This document shows, piece by piece, positions 17,490-26,255 of a DNA stretch of 64,000 nt. The position numbers were made by a program, and so were the translations under genes. The notes beneath the pieces are model-generated. The model saw only the letters and a program-made list of their open reading frames with translations. It did not search any database and was not told where the DNA came from. Numbering within the stretch: position 1 is the stretch's first letter; the number at the start of each line of letters is the position of its first letter. Source of the stretch: Paraktedonobacter sp035294465 (GTDB lineage Bacteria; Chloroflexota; Ktedonobacteria; Ktedonobacterales; Ktedonobacteraceae); NCBI GenBank assembly GCA_035294465.1, contig DATGKW010000136.1, positions 8,066-72,065 on the forward strand, written 5' to 3'.

Positions 17490-20400
17490 TTACTCGCTGG
17501 TGTAGACCGGCTCAACATATGATGGCTCGGTGTAGGCTGTTTGTATAAGAATGGGTGAATGGCGCTCCTGCACGAAATAGCCACGACCAGGCGGTAGCGG
17601 TCCGGCAGCCTGGCCATAAAACAGCTTGCCCTCCGCAGCATCGCCACTCATGATGAGCGCGGGTGTGCCCATTTCACGCAAGCGCTGGAGCACTGGCTCG
17701 AAGTGCGCACGCCCCATTCCGCTAACGCGGCGGGCCAGCACCAGGTGAAAACCAAGATCGCGCCCATTTGGCAGGTAATCTGCTAGCTGCGAGATCGGAT
17801 TTCCAGCCGTGCTGGTGATAGCCTCATAGTCATCAATAAAGAGGAAGAGATGCCGGCCCTCCCAATTCTCCTGGGGACGCAGATCACTCAACGGAATATC
17901 AGATGATTTCTGAGCACGCTTCTCTAGATCCGCTTTCAGGCTCCCCAGGCATGCCGACAACGTTAACGAATTGTAGGCATAGCCCACCAGGTGCGCGCTT
18001 TTGGCAAAATCAAGAAGCTGCTTGCGGAAACTAACGATCGTGAATCCCACCTCCTGGGGCAGATAACAGCGCTCAAGGCCACGCATCCAGACACGTAAGA
18101 GAGAAGTTTTGCCACATTCCGTATCGCCTACAATGATAAAATGAGGCCCACCTGAGATAAGATTGATGGTAAAAGGACTGAGGCGAAACTCCTCCAGGCC
18201 GATAGGTATCCCCGTGGACTTCTCCGGCGGGGGCAGCGCTTCCAGATGCACGAGGTTGGGCAGCATATTGATGGGTGGCGCGGGTTCGCCGTCCCAGACG
18301 AGCGCGGCGCGCTGCACAAAGCCATTGAGAGACTCCTGAACAGCCTGATTGCGGAAATCAGACGCTGCACTTGTATTGATAACAGGCAACGCACATTGAA
18401 AATAGAGCTTTTCTCTACTCGCGCCCCGGCCCGGCATATCTGCCGGAATCCCGGCGGCAATGGCCTTGCCTAGTTCCGAATCCAGGGGGTCATTTAGACG
18501 CAGTTCCAGGCGTGTTCCGATGTTATCGCGCAGCTTAGGACGAATTTCCATCCAGCGATTCGCGGCCATCACCAGGTGAACTCCGTAGGCCAGGCCGCCG
18601 GAGGCAATTTCTAGCAGTGCCGGCTCCAGGAAATCGAAGTCCTGGAAAAATTGCGCGAAATTATCGATGATGAGAAAAACATCTCCAAATGGCTCGTCGC
18701 GCAACTCCCCCTGCTGGCGCAGGGAGCGAAACGTGGCCATACTATCGATGCCTCGCTCGCGAAACAGAAACTCGCGGTCTTCAATAATCTTGCGCACCTG
18801 GGCAACCACGCGTCGCACCTTATCGCGCTCCGCTTTTCCGCACACGGCCCCAACATGAGGCGCCTGCTCGAAAACGCGCAGCAGACCACCTCCCAGATCG
18901 ATACAATAAAACTGAACGTCGCGGGGCGTATGCGTCAACATAAAGGAAACCATCAGCGTGCGCAAAAACGTGCTTTTCCCCGACTGTGGCGCACCGACCA
19001 GAACCAGGTGTCCACCGCTCCCAGAAAAATTCAGCCACAGCGGTCTCTGATCCTGTTCAAGAGGGACATCAAGCAGACCAACAGGCACGCAGAGTTCACC
19101 AAACGGCGGCACATCCGGCCAGGAGAGTCCATCAAAAGCCGGACCCTGGCAGCGCTCCAGGACAGCACTCAAAGACAGTGTCTTACTTAGTGGTGGCAGC
19201 CAGACCTGGTGCATGCGCCTGGCAGCGTCCCCAGGCCTTCCGACAACCAGGAGTTCAACCATCTCATCCATTTCTGTGCGCAGTTTACCGTCCTCAGCAA
19301 GTTGCGAGATATTTGCCTGATGGGTGGGCAGACGACGGAGAGGATGAAGCTGACCGGTTAAGGTAAAAAGACGTATTTTGCTGCCTACGGTATCCTGCTC
19401 TTCGACGGGCATGTACGGAACAGAGATCAGTGCGGTTTTAAACAGCTCGTAGATATCCGCATCTACCTTGAAATAACCGGTGCCCGGCACAGACGGCAGA
19501 TAGTACGCATCAGGCGTCCCCAGGACTGCCTTGCTTTCGTTCGCGCTGAACGTTCGCAAGCAAATACGATAACGCAGATGACTCTCCAGACCCCTGATTC
19601 GCCCCTCGTCAAGACGCTGGGTGGCAAAGAGCAGATGCAGACCCAGGCTTCGCCCAACGCGCCCCATGGTCACAAAGAGATCAAGAAAGTCACTGCGGCT
19701 GGCAATCAATTCCGCGAACTCGTCCACGAGAATGATGAGATGAGGCATAGGCTCCATCTCAGGATTCGTCTGCCGCATGGCCTGGTACTGCTTGATATTA
19801 TCCAGGTTGCCCGCGTCATGCAGCATATGCTGGCGGCGCTGTTGCTCACCCAGCAGCGAAAAGTAGACACGATCAACCAGGGAGAGATCGCTTTGCAGAT
19901 TAGTCACAAGACCGACCACGTGAGGAAGGGCAGCAAAATCGGCGAAAGATGCTCCACCTTTAAAATCAATCAGCACGAAGCTGAGCGTCTGGGGAGCGTG
20001 CGTTGCGGCCAGGCTAATCACAAGCGTACGCAACAGTTCACTTTTCCCCGAACCCGTTGCCCCTACAATCAGACCATGTGGCCCCATCCCGCCGTCGGCA
20101 GACTCTTTGAGGTCCAGATAGAGAAGACGGCCATCTGCGCATAGCCCAAAGGGCACACGCAAAAAATCGGCGCGCGTACGTGGCATCCAGGCCCGCGTGA
20201 CGTCAAAATCACGAGGCGTCGCGATCTGCAAGAGATCAAGCAGGCGAATGTCCTGCGAAAGATCCGGCGAAGTACCTGCTTCTTCCAGCCTCAAAGGCGC
20301 CATGCTGCGAGCCAGCCGCTCGGCCCTCGCCGGATCGATGGCATCTGCTTGTAACCCTTCCAGACGCCGCCCGCTATATCTCGTCTCTTCGAAAGACAAC

Positions 20401-21578
20401 CCGCCGGTCTCTGAGATTTGTATACGCGCCTGCACCTGAGCTGGTTCCTGGCTCATATCTTCAACCAGGCAAATTACGGTCACTCCGAAAAGCGCATCCT
20501 CATCCAGGAGTATATCTATCTCCGGCAACTGGCCAATCGTATCCGTGGGGGAAAAACTATCCAGGAACAGTACCAGATGAGGCAAGCATATCTCCATAGC
20601 CTCAGTTTGTCGTTGCTTGCCCTCCTCGTCCTCACTTAAACGGTGCCGGTGCTCCAGTTCCGGCAGGATCTGCTGTTGTAAGAGCGCGCGCACATCCTCT
20701 ACCGTCGGCGCGAGCATGCAGAGATATTCGGATACACTGCTCTTATCCGCTTTGAGATGGCGTAGGCAGCGCGCGTGCGGCAGCCATCTCACCCACGCCC
20801 AGTCCTTCATGTATGGCTCTTTGAAAACAACCAGGCAGCGCACATCCTCGGGAGATTGGAAAGCAACAAGCTGAGAAAGCAGCGCGCGAGCCAGGGCACG
20901 CGCGCGCGTGAGATTTCCACAAATAGAGAGCACACTAAAATCGCGCAGAGAAACAACTGCGGCTAGATCCGCCAGGTGACTGTATTCGGCCACAAGTGCT
21001 TGAGCTTTCGCAAGTGAATCTGGCAGATACTCAACCATGAACGAATCATCGGAAAGCTTCAAGTGCAGGGGAGTGCAAAGCGGACATGGTCCTAATCCGA
21101 CCCGCACGCTCAGAAAATCCTGGTCCTCTGGACGGCGCTCCCACAAATATTCACGCCGTTCAACGCAGTTGAGAAGTTCGTTGTAGTTGGGATAAAGGCG
21201 AGCATCTACCTGCCGCTGCTGCCTGGCAATCAGCGACAGGTGCTTGCGCATATGAGCAAGATAATTCTGGTAAGAGATACGCTGCTGCTTGAGTTGCCTC
21301 TTCCCTGCTCTACGCTGCACAATGGCCATGACTGCCCCGGAACCAACACTACAGAGGGCTATGAGACCAAAAGCAACATCCAGCAGGAGGTTTTCGTGAT
21401 AGGCAAGAAGAAAGACGAGCGAACCAAGGCCAGCAACCCCCGGCAGCATATATGATAGGCAAGACCAACCTCCTCTCTGCGTAGGTTGGAGGCTTGGGGG
21501 TGCGTTGATTACAATTTCGTTACTCGGTAGGACAGGAGGATACTCACGTGCCGGTCGATAAAATGTTTTACTCTGCAT
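17490..21578 (-). CDS. EccC/EssC-type FtsK/SpoIIIE ATPase of a type VII-like secretion system
   Basis: 1362-residue membrane ATPase, the motor of WXG100 protein export. Two membrane segments (about 40-90) are followed by a central region and three FtsK-like ATPase domains with Walker A GATGSGKS (506-513), GAPQSGKS (862-869) and GDTECGKT (1151-1158). Domain 1 has a full Walker B (LIILVDEF); domain 2 has IIDN, lacking the glutamate, as is common for the regulatory domains. There are no N-terminal FHA domains, so the N-terminus is EccC-like rather than EssC-like. ATG 21578 has AGGA 8 nt upstream; ATG 21599, just after the YukD-like gene's stop, is an alternative. No EssB, EsaA, EccB, EccD or EccE is visible. 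Confidence 0.92.
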   Translation of the reverse strand: MQSKTFYRPAREYPPVLPSNEIVINAPPSLQPTQRGGWSCLSYMLPGVAGLGSLVFLLAYHENLLLDVAFGLIALCSVGSGAVMAIVQRRAGKRQLKQQRISYQNYLAHMRKHLSLIARQQRQVDARLYPNYNELLNCVERREYLWERRPEDQDFLSVRVGLGPCPLCTPLHLKLSDDSFMVEYLPDSLAKAQALVAEYSHLADLAAVVSLRDFSVLSICGNLTRARALARALLSQLVAFQSPEDVRCLVVFKEPYMKDWAWVRWLPHARCLRHLKADKSSVSEYLCMLAPTVEDVRALLQQQILPELEHRHRLSEDEEGKQRQTEAMEICLPHLVLFLDSFSPTDTIGQLPEIDILLDEDALFGVTVICLVEDMSQEPAQVQARIQISETGGLSFEETRYSGRRLEGLQADAIDPARAERLARSMAPLRLEEAGTSPDLSQDIRLLDLLQIATPRDFDVTRAWMPRTRADFLRVPFGLCADGRLLYLDLKESADGGMGPHGLIVGATGSGKSELLRTLVISLAATHAPQTLSFVLIDFKGGASFADFAALPHVVGLVTNLQSDLSLVDRVYFSLLGEQQRRQHMLHDAGNLDNIKQYQAMRQTNPEMEPMPHLIILVDEFAELIASRSDFLDLFVTMGRVGRSLGLHLLFATQRLDEGRIRGLESHLRYRICLRTFSANESKAVLGTPDAYYLPSVPGTGYFKVDADIYELFKTALISVPYMPVEEQDTVGSKIRLFTLTGQLHPLRRLPTHQANISQLAEDGKLRTEMDEMVELLVVGRPGDAARRMHQVWLPPLSKTLSLSAVLERCQGPAFDGLSWPDVPPFGELCVPVGLLDVPLEQDQRPLWLNFSGSGGHLVLVGAPQSGKSTFLRTLMVSFMLTHTPRDVQFYCIDLGGGLLRVFEQAPHVGAVCGKAERDKVRRVVAQVRKIIEDREFLFRERGIDSMATFRSLRQQGELRDEPFGDVFLIIDNFAQFFQDFDFLEPALLEIASGGLAYGVHLVMAANRWMEIRPKLRDNIGTRLELRLNDPLDSELGKAIAAGIPADMPGRGASREKLYFQCALPVINTSAASDFRNQAVQESLNGFVQRAALVWDGEPAPPINMLPNLVHLEALPPPEKSTGIPIGLEEFRLSPFTINLISGGPHFIIVGDTECGKTSLLRVWMRGLERCYLPQEVGFTIVSFRKQLLDFAKSAHLVGYAYNSLTLSACLGSLKADLEKRAQKSSDIPLSDLRPQENWEGRHLFLFIDDYEAITSTAGNPISQLADYLPNGRDLGFHLVLARRVSGMGRAHFEPVLQRLREMGTPALIMSGDAAEGKLFYGQAAGPLPPGRGYFVQERHSPILIQTAYTEPSYVEPVYTSE

Positions 21579-21600
21579 AGAAAGTATCCTTTCTCCCATA

Positions 21601-21981
21601 CTACATACTCTCTAGCTCTCTCCAGGTAACGCCAAGCCACCCCGTCTCCTCACTTGGTAGAATGTCTGCAAAATCTGGCGCAGGCTCGTGAACCGGCGCG
21701 ACCGGCTTTACCTGGGAGATCCTTTCCTGAAACTGGAGAGTATCTCCATCCATCACTCCACAGTCCGCAAGGGTTCGTTCCGCGGCAAATGGCTGAGAAG
21801 CACCCACAGCACTCAGCGACCAGACAGCCTTCTCTGCCCTGGAGGAATGACGGGGCTGCTCGAAAAAGCCGCACGCCTCTGCCAGGTATGGGAGAAGATC
21901 TCCAATCCGCACATCATCCGGCAGCTGGACATCGACGGTGCGCTGAAGACTTTGAATAGTGATAAGTAGTTTCTCTGACAT
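21601..21981 (-). CDS. YukD/EsaB-like ubiquitin-fold protein
   Basis: 126 residues. It begins with a beta-grasp pattern (LLITIQSLQRTVDVQLPDD, then LPYLAEACGF) and has DGDTLQF near residue 85, typical of YukD/EsaB accessory proteins of type VII systems. The C-terminal 35 residues are an acidic, proline-containing tail. It sits 22 bp before the EccC-type gene and downstream of the WXG100 gene. The ubiquitin-like fold and position make the assignment fairly secure despite low sequence conservation. Confidence 0.8.
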   Translation of the reverse strand: MSEKLLITIQSLQRTVDVQLPDDVRIGDLLPYLAEACGFFEQPRHSSRAEKAVWSLSAVGASQPFAAERTLADCGVMDGDTLQFQERISQVKPVAPVHEPAPDFADILPSEETGWLGVTWRELESM

Positions 21982-22194
21982 ATAAGTAAAAACCTGCGAT
22001 ACAATTGGACATACCCATCAATATGGCTGCTTGGTTTTGCCGCCAACAGCGACCGCCCTGTTTTCAACCTGCTCAGGACCGGGCACAATCCGAAACAGCT
22101 CGGCGTGCTCGGCTCTGGCAGGTGATTTGCCCGCTCGCGTCTGATGCCAACGATCCAAGCACCTCAACAACCAGCGAGCGCGAAGCGGCACATA
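21982..22194 (-). other. Spacer between WXG100 and YukD-like genes
   Basis: 213 bp on the secretion operon strand. A 57-codon GTG frame exists but has no ribosome site and no recognisable product, so I do not call it. No hairpin with a T-run was seen, so transcription could continue through. Confidence 0.35.
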
Positions 22195-22488
22195 CTAGAC
22201 GTTGAACAGGCGAGCGAGATCAGCATCCGTTTCTTGCATCGTGGTGCTAGCGGTGGTCATATTCGTGCAAATTGCTTCCAGACCTTCCACGCCAACTTTT
22301 TGACAATCAGCCTGCCACACCTGCATAAGAGCGACAAACGATTGATAAGAAATGCCGTGCCATGTGGAGGCCAGATTATCCGCGTCCTGTACAACTTTGG
22401 CCAAACTGGATTGGAACTCGCTGATAATTGCCTGAAATCCACTTCGTACAGCAGCGATTTCCTCAGGACTCATTGAGATCAGGCCCAT
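22195..22488 (-). CDS. WXG100 family (EsxA-like) secreted protein
   Basis: 97-residue helical hairpin protein with the WXG-type turn at TWHG in the middle, flanked by two amphipathic helices. The C-terminus (TDADLARLF) fits the ExxxD/xxF-like end of WXG100 proteins. Such proteins are exported as dimers by the EccC/EssC ATPase encoded two genes downstream. AAGGAG lies upstream of adjacent ATGs at 22491 and 22488; 22488 has the better 7-nt spacing. Confidence 0.88.
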   Translation of the reverse strand: MGLISMSPEEIAAVRSGFQAIISEFQSSLAKVVQDADNLASTWHGISYQSFVALMQVWQADCQKVGVEGLEAICTNMTTASTTMQETDADLARLFNV

Positions 22489-22730
22489 CATAAAACTCCT
22501 TCCTGGGAGCACTGCCCTATTAGCACAGCGCTCATGTTCCAAGTAATCATCCTCAATAGATTGAAAAGGGAAGCCTTGACTTTTTGCTCGGTGATATTCT
22601 CTTCTTCCGGCGCCTTGACATCCCTAGAAAATAAGACACCTGGCAGAAGACAAACACGGACAGCATGCTTATATACCGCCGCGCCTTTTACAGACTTTTC
22701 CAGAAAAGCCCCTGGCTCATTTACCAGGAG

Positions 22731-23480
22731 TTAGCCCGCTTGAGTCGCCGCAGAAATAGGAAGAGCCAGACGGATAAAATCCATGTGAGTTCCTGAAAAG
22801 AAGAGCGCTGCCCCTTTTTGGAGATGATAGCCTGCCTCGTTGATATTCTGCCGATAGGTCTCCGGCAGCGGAGAAGATAAACGATAGAGCAAGCGCGCAT
22901 AGTCATTGCTGAGCTGATTAGCTTTTACCACGCCTCTCCACTGATGCCAATCCTCAACGGGCTTTCTGAACACCTTTTCTGCTATATAGACATTCTCGAC
23001 CAGCACAGGCCCATCTTGTACCCTCAACGCCTGAATCCGCCGCACCACGGGTGCTGGATCGGCAGAATTCAGCAGCGCATCTGTAAAGTGGCACACCAGC
23101 GGAGCCGGGGAGGTCTGGTATTCGCTTAGATGCTGTCGCAATAGAGCCTCAACGGCCTTAAAAGCCCCGGCAGTATCTGTCTCTCCGCCCGCGCTGATAA
23201 CAGGCACCCCGCGCTTGATCACCTCGGGTAGATCTCGAATACCCCCAAGCACATCTACAACTTTAGTTGTATAGGCCAGGATTGCCAGCTTATAACGCCG
23301 CTGCACTACGCCGTTATACACAGAACGACGAACCATCGCTTTCATTGCCTCTTTTAAGGCATCATTCACCACGTCCATTCTAGTCATCGTTCCATACGCT
23401 TCATTCATAGAATGACTTGCATCGATAAGATAGACGACCAGGGCAGGCGTCAGGACTGTAGCAGGCCGTGTAAACTCCAT
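22731..23480 (-). CDS. VWA-domain protein, first gene of the secretion operon
   Basis: 249 residues, almost entirely one von Willebrand factor A domain. The MIDAS motif is LIDASHSM near residue 20, with the distal threonine (GGETDTAG) and aspartate (HFTDALLN) positions also present. No signal peptide or membrane segment is seen, so it is cytoplasmic. It may assemble or regulate partners in a metal-dependent way. The ATG at 23480 has AGAGG upstream. It is the first gene after the minus-strand promoter at 23510-23537; a 242-bp spacer separates it from the WXG100 gene. Confidence 0.85.
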   Translation of the reverse strand: MEFTRPATVLTPALVVYLIDASHSMNEAYGTMTRMDVVNDALKEAMKAMVRRSVYNGVVQRRYKLAILAYTTKVVDVLGGIRDLPEVIKRGVPVISAGGETDTAGAFKAVEALLRQHLSEYQTSPAPLVCHFTDALLNSADPAPVVRRIQALRVQDGPVLVENVYIAEKVFRKPVEDWHQWRGVVKANQLSNDYARLLYRLSSPLPETYRQNINEAGYHLQKGAALFFSGTHMDFIRLALPISAATQAG

Positions 23481-23509
23481 AGGACCTCTATTCTACTCCT
23501 TTTTAGCCT

Positions 23510-23537
23510 ATTCTAAGATCTTCCTCCTTTTTGTCAA
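23510..23537 (-). promoter_or_regulatory. Promoter of the type VII-like operon
   Basis: On the minus strand: TTGACA (23537-23532), 16-bp spacer, TAGAAT (23515-23510). The -35 is a perfect consensus. Transcription would start near 23503, about 22 nt before the VWA start codon. The -35 overlaps that of the divergent promoter. Confidence 0.7.
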
Positions 23538-23559
23538 GAGTGTTCGGACTCTCTATAAT
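23531..23559 (+). promoter_or_regulatory. Divergent promoter of the TIR-like gene
   Basis: TTGTCA (23531-23536), 17-bp spacer, TATAAT (23554-23559): near-perfect sigma-70 type. The leader to the ATG at 23662 is about 95 nt. The -35 shares six bases with the opposing promoter's -35, so RNA polymerase can probably occupy only one at a time. Confidence 0.75.
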
Positions 23560-23661
23560 CGGCAGAGAGGCAGGGCAGGTAGCTTGAAAAGCAAGCTGAC
23601 ATCTGATAAGCTGTCTATACGGAAACACAAGAAGAAATGAGTGACAGAGGAGTAGTTTGTA

Positions 23662-25242
23662 ATGCCCGATGTACAAATTTTCGTGAGCTATATTTCTTCA
23701 AGCAGTGAGCCGGGGGCACAGGTGGCTCAGCAGCTTCTCCAGGATTTACAGGCTGCGGGAGGCAAAGTGGTGACCGCCGATGACAGTATCGCTGATGACG
23801 AGCTGGTCGAGTATCTTGATCGGCAGTTGCCTGACTGCCAGTATTTTCTGCTTGTGCAAACACCCAGCGCGTTGCAATCCCTTCGCGTACAAACTTCCCT
23901 CAACCTGGCTTTCAGCCTGGTAGCTCAGCAGCGGATGCGTGGGGTACTACACTTCCTCACCGAGCCAGCGGAATCTGAGGCAAAGGACCTGCTGGGACCG
24001 GTACAACGCTCCTTTGACGCCGGGAAGGATTATCCCCAGGCGCGCGATGCTCTCTTGCAGGAACTGGGCCTGCTCAAGCCCGCCGATCCAACGCCTGCTG
24101 CAACGAAGCTTTTGACTCCGTCTTTGCCAGCGCACTCCGGATCTGCTAGCCTGACTTCTGACTTGCTTCAGGCACCGGCTCCTCTTCCAGAGAGTAAACC
24201 TACCATGCTGTTGTCTCCTCAGCCGGTTGCCAGAGCTAGTAGAGTAGCTACGCCTCTCCCTCACTCGGCCTCTAAAACCTCCGGGGCGATTCCGCCTACG
24301 TCTTCTTTAGCCAGGAAAGTCGCTGTCAACTCACCGCTAGTTCTCCCACCCCCTGTTCCTGCCTCGTTAGATCGTCCCAGGCCGCTACCGTGGTGGCAAC
24401 GCTCCAGATCTCGGCGGCTGGTTATAGGTCTGGCTGCGGTTGTCCTGCTCCTGGCGCTGGTTTCATCTCTTCTGGCAAGTACCACCTCCTTATCCAGGAT
24501 AAGTCAAAATTCTCCGACTGCACAGCCCACCCCTACTCCTGGTCGAGGCCAACTTACTCCTACTGCCACAGCAATTCACAAAAATAAGCCTACCCCAACT
24601 GCCACAGTTGCGGCTGTTCCCACAAGGAGTCGGCCTACTCCTACTCCCACTCCCACTCAAACTCCATTTCTTGCTGCGGATACGTTTCACCGCGCTAATC
24701 AGCAAGGGTGGGGCAACGCCTCTGATGGGCAGACATGGGGAGCGGATGCTACTAATACCTCTCTCTTCTCGATTCGGCAGGATTCTGGGGTAATTACCAG
24801 CGGGCACAATGGACAACACATCGACGCTATCCTGGGGCCAACGACCGCAGATGCAGAAATCTTTCTTACTGGCAAAAGCAGCGAGCTTAGCATTCGCACA
24901 AATTTCGGGCCGGTTCTGCGTTGGGTTAGTCCAACGGTCTTTTATAAAGCCTTTATTGATGGTCGGGCAATAGTTCTATATGAAGAGGACAATGACGGGG
25001 GTTCAAACCTCGCTACCATTCCTTTTTCTGCGCAGAACAACCAATACTACAATTTCCTTTTTCGCATCCAGGGCAACACTCTCTCTGCACGAGTCTGGCT
25101 GGCAGGCACGCCCGAACCATCGCAGTGGATGATTACTGTTCAGGACGGAAGGATTCAAAGCGGCCGGGGGGGCATGCGCGTTACTCTTGATCCAGGCAAC
25201 ACTTGCACCTTTACAGCCTTTCAGGAGACCGCTCTTCCTTAG
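23662..25242 (+). CDS. TIR-like membrane protein with extracellular LamG/ConA-like domain
   Basis: 526 residues. A TIR-like domain (1-140, starting VQIFVSYISS) is followed by a Pro/Ser-rich linker and one membrane segment (252-273). A Thr/Pro stalk leads to a C-terminal beta-sandwich domain (337-526) beginning AADTFHRANQQGWGNASDGQTW, split here as AADTFHRANQ then GWGNASDGQTW. Topology should be TIR inside, sandwich outside. At the place where NADase TIRs have the catalytic Glu, the sequence reads LRVQTSLNLAF with Ser, so NAD cleavage is unlikely; a scaffold or sensor role is inferred. A second TIR-like copy is encoded at 27984-29285. The gene is divergent from the secretion operon. Confidence 0.75.
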   Translation: MPDVQIFVSYISSSSEPGAQVAQQLLQDLQAAGGKVVTADDSIADDELVEYLDRQLPDCQYFLLVQTPSALQSLRVQTSLNLAFSLVAQQRMRGVLHFLTEPAESEAKDLLGPVQRSFDAGKDYPQARDALLQELGLLKPADPTPAATKLLTPSLPAHSGSASLTSDLLQAPAPLPESKPTMLLSPQPVARASRVATPLPHSASKTSGAIPPTSSLARKVAVNSPLVLPPPVPASLDRPRPLPWWQRSRSRRLVIGLAAVVLLLALVSSLLASTTSLSRISQNSPTAQPTPTPGRGQLTPTATAIHKNKPTPTATVAAVPTRSRPTPTPTPTQTPFLAADTFHRANQQGWGNASDGQTWGADATNTSLFSIRQDSGVITSGHNGQHIDAILGPTTADAEIFLTGKSSELSIRTNFGPVLRWVSPTVFYKAFIDGRAIVLYEEDNDGGSNLATIPFSAQNNQYYNFLFRIQGNTLSARVWLAGTPEPSQWMITVQDGRIQSGRGGMRVTLDPGNTCTFTAFQETALP

Positions 25243-25267
25243 AGAAAACGCTTCTGCTTTCCACCAT

Positions 25268-25326
25268 GCTCGCGGCTGCAAGCCGCGAGCCTTTCTGGCT
25301 CAAGTGCCGAGACTTGCAGCCGCGAG
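25268..25326. terminator. Nested inverted repeats between convergent genes
   Basis: GCTCGCGGCT-GCA-AGCCGCGAGC (25268-25290) is a perfect 10-bp stem. The string CTCGCGGCTGCAAG (25269-25282) is also repeated in inverted form at 25313-25326, so a second, 14-bp stem is possible. It sits between convergent genes and is probably a bidirectional terminator, though there is no T-run. Confidence 0.55.
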
Positions 25327-25331
25327 GGTCG

Positions 25332-26255
25332 TTACCACTGGTTATGGAGTTCTGTGAAGAGGTTACTGAGCTTGATGTCTACCTCTGCGAGAGTGCCCGC
25401 AGCTTTCAACAAATTCTGTGCCATCATGACCAGGCCCGTAATATAACAACCCATAGACAGGGTCAACCTCGACCTTGCCTCGGTCAGCGTCTCCAGAAGA
25501 GTATTGGCGGTTCCGCCAATCACAGGCACCCCGGCCAGTGAAGCAAGCACGTCTGTCAGATTGCTCAGGGATCTCACTGTGACCTGCGCCTCGTTATCAA
25601 TCGTCTCGGCTCCTCTCACGCAAACCGAAGCAAAGTTAGTCAGAAGTTCGGAGCTAACTTTTACATCAGCAAAGCTCTGCAACCCGGTCGGGGTGCTTTC
25701 AGGATGGCCAACCAGGACACTAGAGGCAGCGCAGACCCTGGGACTCCACAGCAAATCGCTCAAATCCTCAGCGATCTTCCTGTTCGCGGCGTTCAGGAAA
25801 TCACTGATTTGCTGCAAAGCAAGGTAGAGTCTGCCACCCTCTACTCCCTCCAGCAGTTCGTCAGAAGGGAAAGCGCCCATTTGTATGCCCGTCTGCCGTC
25901 CCGTCAGGCGCTCTATAGCCCTATCAATCGCTGGCAGCAGATTGGAGATACCGTCACTTAGGTCATCTACCACTGGCCCAGAGAGCGCAAGGAGGATGAT
26001 ATCGACGTTTGAAAGGTCAGCAGTGATCCCAGGATGGCCAAAATCTGCTCCAGCATAGAAACTGGACAAAGCAGTAATGTGAGCCCCCTGAAGGTCCCTC
26101 TGGATCTCTTGCAGGTACGCCTCGACCTCCTTATCCGCGCCCTCTATCGCATTGAAGATTGGGCCCTGGAACTGCGAGCTCGCGGCCTGCCAGCGCTGAA
26201 TAAGTTCCTCTAGAAGTGCGCTGAGATTGGTAGGAACATCAAAAATTGAGTCCAT
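25332..26255 (-). CDS. Helical WXG-like-module protein, possible type VII substrate
   Basis: 307-residue, mainly helical protein of unrecognised family. The last 80 residues (LAGVPVIGG to FTELHNQW) align with residues about 40-110 of the protein at 10748-11590, including a cysteine and the LFxxLxxxW end, and resemble a WXG100-type second helix. It has no signal peptide; there are hydrophobic stretches but no clear membrane anchor. ATG 26255 has CAGGGT upstream; ATG 26270 has no ribosome site. It probably belongs to the secretion locus as substrate or partner. Confidence 0.6.
   Translation of the reverse strand: MDSIFDVPTNLSALLEELIQRWQAASSQFQGPIFNAIEGADKEVEAYLQEIQRDLQGAHITALSSFYAGADFGHPGITADLSNVDIILLALSGPVVDDLSDGISNLLPAIDRAIERLTGRQTGIQMGAFPSDELLEGVEGGRLYLALQQISDFLNAANRKIAEDLSDLLWSPRVCAASSVLVGHPESTPTGLQSFADVKVSSELLTNFASVCVRGAETIDNEAQVTVRSLSNLTDVLASLAGVPVIGGTANTLLETLTEARSRLTLSMGCYITGLVMMAQNLLKAAGTLAEVDIKLSNLFTELHNQW

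Noticed and set aside
21995..22190. 57-codon minus-strand GTG frame between WXG100 and YukD-like genes
   Set aside because: No ribosome site, no family similarity, composition unlike neighbours.
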